NCBI RefSeq assembly: GCF_009912395.1
Contig: NZ_WNDO01000014.1
Span: 78,477-142,476 of the forward strand
DNA from: Luteibacter sp.
Lineage (GTDB): Bacteria > Pseudomonadota > Gammaproteobacteria > Xanthomonadales > Rhodanobacteraceae
DNA: 64,000 nucleotides
Reading direction: 5' to 3'
Under the pieces are notes generated by a model that saw nothing but the letters and a program-made list of their open reading frames with translations, was not told the origin of the DNA and searched no databases. The stretch's first letter is position 1, and each line of letters begins with the position of its first letter. Positions 59,532-64,000 of the stretch are shown here, piece after piece. The position numbers and the translations under genes were made by a program.

Positions 59532-61114
59532 TGGTCGCCTGGATGCTCTATACCGTGTTGGTGGCTTTTGCGTTGGCCGTGGCTGGGTTCATGGCCGAGC
59601 GGGCTGCCAAGTGGCGCGGAGCGTCGACACGATGGCCGTGGGTCGCGTCCATGCCTGGATCGCTGGCGGTGCCGGTCATCATGGCCTGCGCATCGATGGG
59701 GTTTTCCGCTAGTGCTGTCGGCGAAAAGAAGGTCGCATCGCTGGTGCTGAGCGACGCCACGTCGATTCGAACACCCCTGACGCAAATACACCTCGATAAC
59801 GTCTCGGCCTACGGTCGCTCCATCAACATCGACGCCTTGGCTGCCGACGTGTGGGTGTCGGCATCGGCACTCATGGTGCTGGCGCTATCGCTGGGCATGG
59901 TATGGGTATCACGACAAAAGCGAGGATGGCGTGGCGGCACGTTGCACGGTGAGCGCGTGCGCATTGCACCTGACACCGGTCCGGTCGTCATCGGCTTGAT
60001 TCGCCCGCAAATCGTCGTACCCGAATGGCTCCTCCAGATGAGTCGCGTGCAGCAGGAATGCGCACTGGCCCACGAGCGTTCACACCTCGACGCTCGCGAT
60101 CCCTTCGTCATCGCCATCGCCGTGGGCCTGCTGACGTTGATGCCCTGGAACGCGGTGCTGTGGTGGCAATTCTCCCGGCTACGTCGTGCCATGGAGATGG
60201 ATTGCGATGCACGGGTCCTCCGGGGTGGCTGCAACGTTTCCACCTACTGCGAAACGCTGCTCCATGTCGGTCAGCAGAAATCGAGACATATCCCCCTGCT
60301 CCCGGCGATGAGCGATTCCGTCTCGTTTCTCGAGCTTCGCATCCGCCGGATGCTGCGCAAGCCGGGCAAGTGGGTAAGGGTGCGCTTCGCGGCATGCATC
60401 GGCTTGTCGGTGGGCGTCGCGGCTGCTGCGACGCAAGTCATTCCGCCTGACGCGAGCCACCTGGGGGCTCTGCCGATCGCAGGCTCGGCCGCGTTGGATC
60501 GTTATGCCGGCTTCTACCAGATCAGCCCTATGTCACTTATCAGCGTGACCCGGGCGGATGGTGGGCTATCCGTCGCCATCAGTGGACAGATGGCCGCGCC
60601 TGAACCTTTTCACCTAGTGAACACCGGCCCTGACCAGTTCGAAGTGCAAGGCAACGATACGCTTGCTGTGCGGTTTGTCATGGATGCTTCCGGGCGTGCC
60701 ATACGCTTGATCGCTACGCAGTCCGGACGCGTCCTGCTCGATCAGCCTCGCGCCGACGAGGCGAACGCACAGCGGATCAACGAGGCACTTGTCGCTCGCA
60801 TCAAGGCGCAAAAACCTTTTCCCGGCAGCGAAAAAGCGCTGCGCCTGCTTCTCAGCGATCCCGACGGCGGCGCGGGTATGAGCCCTGGGCTCGCCTGGGA
60901 GCGTCAGCAACAAAAAACGATGCGTGAAGCCTATCTCGCCCGCATCGGAGCGGTTCAGTCGTACGCATTCACCGGGGTGAACGAGTTCGGAGCGGATACC
61001 TACCTCGTCAAGCGCAAGAACGGCGAGGAAACCATCATGTTGGTGGTCGACGAGGACGGCACCTTGGCCAACGCCGTTCGGTATTCGCCCATGGCCTCTC
61101 CGCCCAAGACCTGA
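59531..61114 (+). CDS. M56-family BlaR1-like membrane metallopeptidase with a non-PBP C-terminal domain
   Basis: A 527-residue membrane protein with about four helices in the M56 part, zinc motif HERSH at 181-185 and a downstream acidic ligand region (AMEMDCDARVL). After the last helix (about 295-312) the exported part is about 210 residues. It has no penicillin-binding SxxK/SxN/KTG motifs. Instead LDRYAGFYQISPMSLISVTRADG resembles the small beta-barrel domain often attached to beta-lactamase-related proteins (DUF3471-like). It probably senses something other than a beta-lactam. It is translationally coupled to the BlaI gene. Confidence 0.85.
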   Translation: MVAWMLYTVLVAFALAVAGFMAERAAKWRGASTRWPWVASMPGSLAVPVIMACASMGFSASAVGEKKVASLVLSDATSIRTPLTQIHLDNVSAYGRSINIDALAADVWVSASALMVLALSLGMVWVSRQKRGWRGGTLHGERVRIAPDTGPVVIGLIRPQIVVPEWLLQMSRVQQECALAHERSHLDARDPFVIAIAVGLLTLMPWNAVLWWQFSRLRRAMEMDCDARVLRGGCNVSTYCETLLHVGQQKSRHIPLLPAMSDSVSFLELRIRRMLRKPGKWVRVRFAACIGLSVGVAAAATQVIPPDASHLGALPIAGSAALDRYAGFYQISPMSLISVTRADGGLSVAISGQMAAPEPFHLVNTGPDQFEVQGNDTLAVRFVMDASGRAIRLIATQSGRVLLDQPRADEANAQRINEALVARIKAQKPFPGSEKALRLLLSDPDGGAGMSPGLAWERQQQKTMREAYLARIGAVQSYAFTGVNEFGADTYLVKRKNGEETIMLVVDEDGTLANAVRYSPMASPPKT

Positions 61115-61204
61115 AACCTACCCCCATCGCGCCATGCCTGCCGGCGGCCATGTCGTGGCCGCAAAGGTAGCCCTGCGCCTTGTTTCGACCATCGGAGTGA
61201 CGAA

Positions 61205-62293
61205 ATGACCTTCAAAGCATGGCGTAACCTTGTTGGAATCTGTCTGCTCGGGTTGGGATGCAGCATGGCCGCTTCATGGCCTGCTCATGCCGCCAAGCTC
61301 GACCCCGGCGTCCATGCCGGCACGTTGCAAGGTGCGCTCTATCGCATCGATGTCCCCGACCACTGGAATGGCGATCTGGTCATGCTCCTGCATGGCTATC
61401 AGCCCGTGGGCGCACCTATCTCGACGCCGATGACGGCTGCCGATTCGACGGACGTGTTCCTCAAGAAAGGATTTGCCGTTGCGCAGAGCCAGTATGCGTC
61501 GCAGGGCTGGGCGGTAGGCGACGCCATGGCCGACAACGAGCGGCTTCGCCAGCATTTCGTTCGCACCTACGGTCAGCCATCGCATACCTATATCTATGGC
61601 TTTTCGATGGGTGGGCTGGTTGTTGCCGCCAGCATCGAACGCTACCCCCACGCCTACACCGGCGCGATGATCACCTGCGGCCTGACGGTGTCCACGCCAG
61701 ATTTCCTGGCCAAGGGCGTCATCACGCCTCTGGTAGCATTCGATGCCTTGATACCGGGCGTCATTCCCGATCTAGCGGCACCCGATTCCCCACCGGCGAT
61801 CTCGCCCGAGGCCATCGCCCACGCATTGGAGGCGCACCCCAAGGAGGCTGCCCTACTGGCAAAACGCCTGGAGGAAAAGCCCGAGACGCTGCCGACGTTG
61901 GCGCTTTACTACATGGCGCTGCGTGAAATCGAAAAGCGCGCGGGCGGCATGCCGGTCGATAATCGAAAGGAGGTGTACGAGGGCTTTGGTGACGACGCCA
62001 CGTTCAATCGCAACGTGCATCGTTACAGCGGCTCACCGCAGGCGATGGCTTATGCCAAGCGCAACCTTAGTTTGACGGGACACATCGCCGTTCCCCTCGT
62101 GATGCAGTGGAATGCGTTTGATCAGACCATCCCTTCCCGATTCCATGGGGTGTACCCGGAGCAGGTCAAGGCCGCAGGAGGCGGCAAATGGCTCACGGTG
62201 CTCGATCCGGTGGGCGAGGGGCATTGTAACTTCACCGATGAGCAGACGTCGGCGGCGTTTGATGCCCTGGTGCGCAAGGTTGTTGCCGACTAG
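61205..62293 (+). CDS. Secreted alpha/beta hydrolase
   Basis: A 362-residue exported protein with a signal peptide (about 1-29, ending PAHAAKL). It has an alpha/beta hydrolase core: an oxyanion-side LVMLLHGYQ, nucleophile elbow IYGFSMGG and the late His in GEGHCNF. The layout suits esterases of the tannase/feruloyl or PHB-depolymerase-like kind; no substrate is evident. It is downstream of the BlaI/M56 pair on the same strand (90-base gap) and could be part of that regulon. Confidence 0.83.
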   Translation: MTFKAWRNLVGICLLGLGCSMAASWPAHAAKLDPGVHAGTLQGALYRIDVPDHWNGDLVMLLHGYQPVGAPISTPMTAADSTDVFLKKGFAVAQSQYASQGWAVGDAMADNERLRQHFVRTYGQPSHTYIYGFSMGGLVVAASIERYPHAYTGAMITCGLTVSTPDFLAKGVITPLVAFDALIPGVIPDLAAPDSPPAISPEAIAHALEAHPKEAALLAKRLEEKPETLPTLALYYMALREIEKRAGGMPVDNRKEVYEGFGDDATFNRNVHRYSGSPQAMAYAKRNLSLTGHIAVPLVMQWNAFDQTIPSRFHGVYPEQVKAAGGGKWLTVLDPVGEGHCNFTDEQTSAAFDALVRKVVAD

Positions 62294-62928
62294 TCATCGT
62301 GCATGGACAGAACAGCAAAGTTAGTTCATAGAAAAGCGCATAGTTTGTAGCCCAATATTAGCTATATAAATTATGCATTTATATGTAATTACTCTTCAGA
62401 AGAGCATGTCTAGTGCACGGGCTATCAAGTTTGGCGCTTCCAAGGGATAGGGTCGGCCCCAGTACTCCTGGTGAATTCGCCCCCAGGGACATTGGAAGCT
62501 TGGCCGGAAAGCAGATGGGGCGGGGCGCCAGCCGTGGTTCGCGGCTGATCCTAGCCACGATAGCGCTTTGAAGCCGATCTCGTAATGCCCACCAACCCCC
62601 ACTTCATGCAACTTAGGCATTGATTTACATATATATATTCTTGAGCCAAGGCAGACCGTATCCTGCTCTGTATCCCAACATGAAGACCTTTGGACCGAAA
62701 GCCGTAGTCTTCCCTCGCGACGAGCCAATCGCGCGAGTTAGATGAGCGCCTCCGTCACTAAAATCCCAGTACGAACGGAAGTACGGATATTTTTCCTTAT
62801 CGGCATAGATCTCGCTCGACCTACAGCTGAAACAGACTCACGTCCGCAACGCCATCTAGCGCCATGGAATATGGAGTGAGCTGAGGCACTCGCGTCCATT
62901 GCTATTCAACGGCTATGCAGGAGTCGGA
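62294..62928. other. AT-richer gap at the edge of acquired DNA
   Basis: Base composition drops sharply after the hydrolase gene (runs such as TATATAAATTATGCATTTAT at 62362-62381). A weak 110-codon minus-strand ORF (62396-62728) lies inside; the rest shows no gene, tRNA or clear terminal repeat. It looks like the boundary of a horizontally acquired segment. Confidence 0.5.
62396..62728 (-). CDS. Doubtful ORF or gene remnant
   Basis: A 110-codon ORF without a recognised family. The C-terminal half (EVGVGGHYEIGFKALSWL, and HQEYWGRPYPLEAP) reads more protein-like than the arginine-rich start. It may be the 3' remnant of a larger gene. No good ribosome site precedes the ATG; an internal ATG gives MPKLHEVG. 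Kept only because the region has no alternative. Confidence 0.25.
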   Translation of the reverse strand: MARREGRLRLSVQRSSCWDTEQDTVCLGSRIYICKSMPKLHEVGVGGHYEIGFKALSWLGSAANHGWRPAPSAFRPSFQCPWGRIHQEYWGRPYPLEAPNLIARALDMLF

Positions 62929-63738
62929 TCAAGCTTTCCTAAGTTCAGGCGATCTTGCCGCGTACCAACGTACACATTGTTCGGCGGCGATCTTCGCGCA
63001 AGCAACGAGCCCACCAATTTGGTCCGGCGGGCACTCTTTGCCTGTGGGTTTGTAGTTCGCCTTCGCGTGAGCGAGCTGATTTCTCGATGAAGTCAGTGCT
63101 GTAGCTAACTCAGAAAGAGCAGCCTTTCGCTCCTCAGTACTGCTCTTAGGCGAAATCTTCGTGAGAAGCTTGAGGCACTTAGGCGCGTGCGATGCCATCA
63201 GGACGGGATCACAACATCGCTCGACAGACAACTTAAGAGCTTCCGCATCCCGTGTTAGGACGCGATTCTCTTCGAAGAGATTGAGCAAACCGTCCATGTA
63301 ATCTGCATTTGGATTGAGTGCATCACGAGAAAGCAATCGCTTGCGAAGATCCTCGTACTGCCGTTCACGAACGACCGTTGCCGCGACATACTCAATGCAC
63401 TTCACATAGCTGAGAAGCGAAGCTTCAGAATTGTTCGTACCATACCCGCTATTGAACTCCTGAAGCACAGCAGGAAGGCCCTGGCCCAGAAGTAAAGGGC
63501 GGAGTTTTTTAGCCCGCAGAACCAAGTCGCTGATTTCGTCGGCTTCCGGATCTTCCATGTCTCCCGTGAACCTGGGCGCTTCAAGGTACTCGACGCCGAG
63601 CGTCGAATGGAGCTCAAACATATAGGCTTGAATTACATCGACTGCCGCTCCCTTTTCTGCCCCCTTCGGGTGCCTGACCTCAATGAAGATATCCTCCGGC
63701 AACAATGGTGGGTGATCTTGCCCCTGATTTACGGACAC
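62929..63738 (-). CDS. HEPN-motif protein, 5' end replaced by an IS
   Basis: A 269-codon frame in AT-richer DNA. Its start codon and first eight codons (MSVNQGQD) come from the terminal repeat of the IS3-family element, so the true N-terminus is lost. The remaining part is largely helical. The C-terminal SSRNQLAHAKANY has the RX4H signature (Arg219, His224) of HEPN domains, which are RNases in many anti-phage and toxin systems. The larger N-terminal part (EVRHPKGAEKGAAVDVIQAY) is not recognised. It is probably inactive or altered; the full gene could have been a defence nuclease. Confidence 0.6.
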   Translation of the reverse strand: MSVNQGQDHPPLLPEDIFIEVRHPKGAEKGAAVDVIQAYMFELHSTLGVEYLEAPRFTGDMEDPEADEISDLVLRAKKLRPLLLGQGLPAVLQEFNSGYGTNNSEASLLSYVKCIEYVAATVVRERQYEDLRKRLLSRDALNPNADYMDGLLNLFEENRVLTRDAEALKLSVERCCDPVLMASHAPKCLKLLTKISPKSSTEERKAALSELATALTSSRNQLAHAKANYKPTGKECPPDQIGGLVACAKIAAEQCVRWYAARSPELRKA

Positions 63739-64000
63739 CTATCTAAGCGACATTGGCCAGCTCGTACTGCTCTGGGCTGAGGTAGCCCAGGGTCGAGTGC
63801 AGCCGGATCCGATTGTAGTCAACCTCAATGTAGTCAAACACATGAGCCTTGGCCTGCTCCCGTGTGGCGAGGTGTTCACCATGGATGGCCTCGACCTTCA
63901 GACTGTGGTTCCAACTCTCCATTGCTGCGTTGTCGTAGCAGTTGCCTCTGGCACTCATGCTGGCGATCAAAGCGTATTGCTCCAACAGGGCGCGGTGCTC
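63713..64000. mobile_element. IS3-family insertion sequence, right end (partial)
   Basis: The element enters from beyond the window edge. Its end is marked by the sequence at 63713-63737 (starting TGATCTTGCCCCTGATTTAC), typical of an IS3-family inverted repeat. The transposase OrfB stop lies just inside it. It interrupts the HEPN-motif gene. Confidence 0.78.
63743..64000 (-). CDS. IS3-family transposase OrfB, C-terminal part (partial)
   Basis: The last 85 residues of an IS3-type DDE transposase. ALIASMSARGNCYDNAAMES carries the asparagine-rich motif before the catalytic Glu, and LKVEAIHGE, YIEVDYNRIRLHSTLGYLSPEQYE is the usual C-terminus with the K/R-rich D-x-E tail. The frame continues to base 64000 and beyond. 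The rest of the rve domain and OrfA are outside the window. Confidence 0.9.
   Translation of the reverse strand, partial: EHRALLEQYALIASMSARGNCYDNAAMESWNHSLKVEAIHGEHLATREQAKAHVFDYIEVDYNRIRLHSTLGYLSPEQYELANVA

Noticed and set aside
59157..61114. BlaI/BlaR1 pair as a beta-lactam resistance switch
   Set aside because: The sensor lacks penicillin-binding motifs and the only beta-lactamase gene in the window is nearly 50 kb away.
1..64000. CRISPR array, rRNA or tRNA genes
   Set aside because: No regularly spaced direct repeats and no recognisable rRNA or full tRNA sequence were found on reading; a covariance-model scan would be needed to exclude small RNAs.

Overview
The window is GC-rich chromosomal DNA from a gammaproteobacterium. 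I place it in the Xanthomonadales, most likely Rhodanobacteraceae (a Luteibacter- or Dyella-like genus). This rests on the mix of gene families (FecA-like receptor with a PepSY protein, subclass B3 metallo-beta-lactamase, S53 peptidase, many LysR and AraC regulators) and on the intergenic palindromes. No rRNA, tRNA or single-copy marker gene is present to fix the genus.

Layout. 1-6.3 kb: end of a flavin oxidoreductase, a PIN protein, LysR/SDR and GlxA/HD divergent pairs, DUF72, and an orphan NarL-type response regulator. 6.4-10.6 kb: iron operon behind a Fur-box-like site, then a B3 metallo-beta-lactamase. 10.6-15.5 kb: monooxygenase/AraC pair, acyltransferase, LysR, VOC and DksA-like zinc finger. 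15.5-19.8 kb: a phosphatase, then two motility-linked genes (EAL-CBS-GGDEF protein and chemoreceptor), each behind a near-consensus sigma-28 promoter. 19.8-32.4 kb: PAS regulator, DUF899/GST, monooxygenase, L,D-transpeptidase, secreted nuclease, a LytS/LytTR-type two-component system, a frameshifted YdeN-like hydrolase and an amino-acid transporter with a long leader. 32.8-38.7 kb: a LysR-headed operon (amino-acid permease, actinobacterial-type DapD paralogue, MHS transporter, acyl-CoA-dehydrogenase-fold enzyme). This is the best candidate for an undescribed pathway. 38.8-48.2 kb: ECF sigma factor with a membrane partner, PssA-like synthase, EamA, AraC/old yellow enzyme, MocR/DapA-like/MFS, two small envelope proteins. 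48.4-54.7 kb: TetR/saccharopine-dehydrogenase-like pair with repeated operators, RES-Xre toxin-antitoxin, GNAT, S53 peptidase, orphan transposase-like ORF. 55.2-62.3 kb: LysR/MBL pair, M61-like peptidase, BlaI/BlaR1-like pair with palindromic operators, secreted hydrolase. 62.3-64 kb: AT-richer acquired DNA with a HEPN-motif gene whose 5' end has been removed by an IS3-family element running off the window.

The dominant architecture is a regulator transcribed away from the enzyme or transporter it probably controls (568/1572, 4637/5701, 10607/11859, 40811/41813, 43847/45216, 48439/49553, 55188/56187). Three long palindromic intergenic repeats of one style sit at gene ends. Function assignments come from reading the translations and recalling families; no database search was run.
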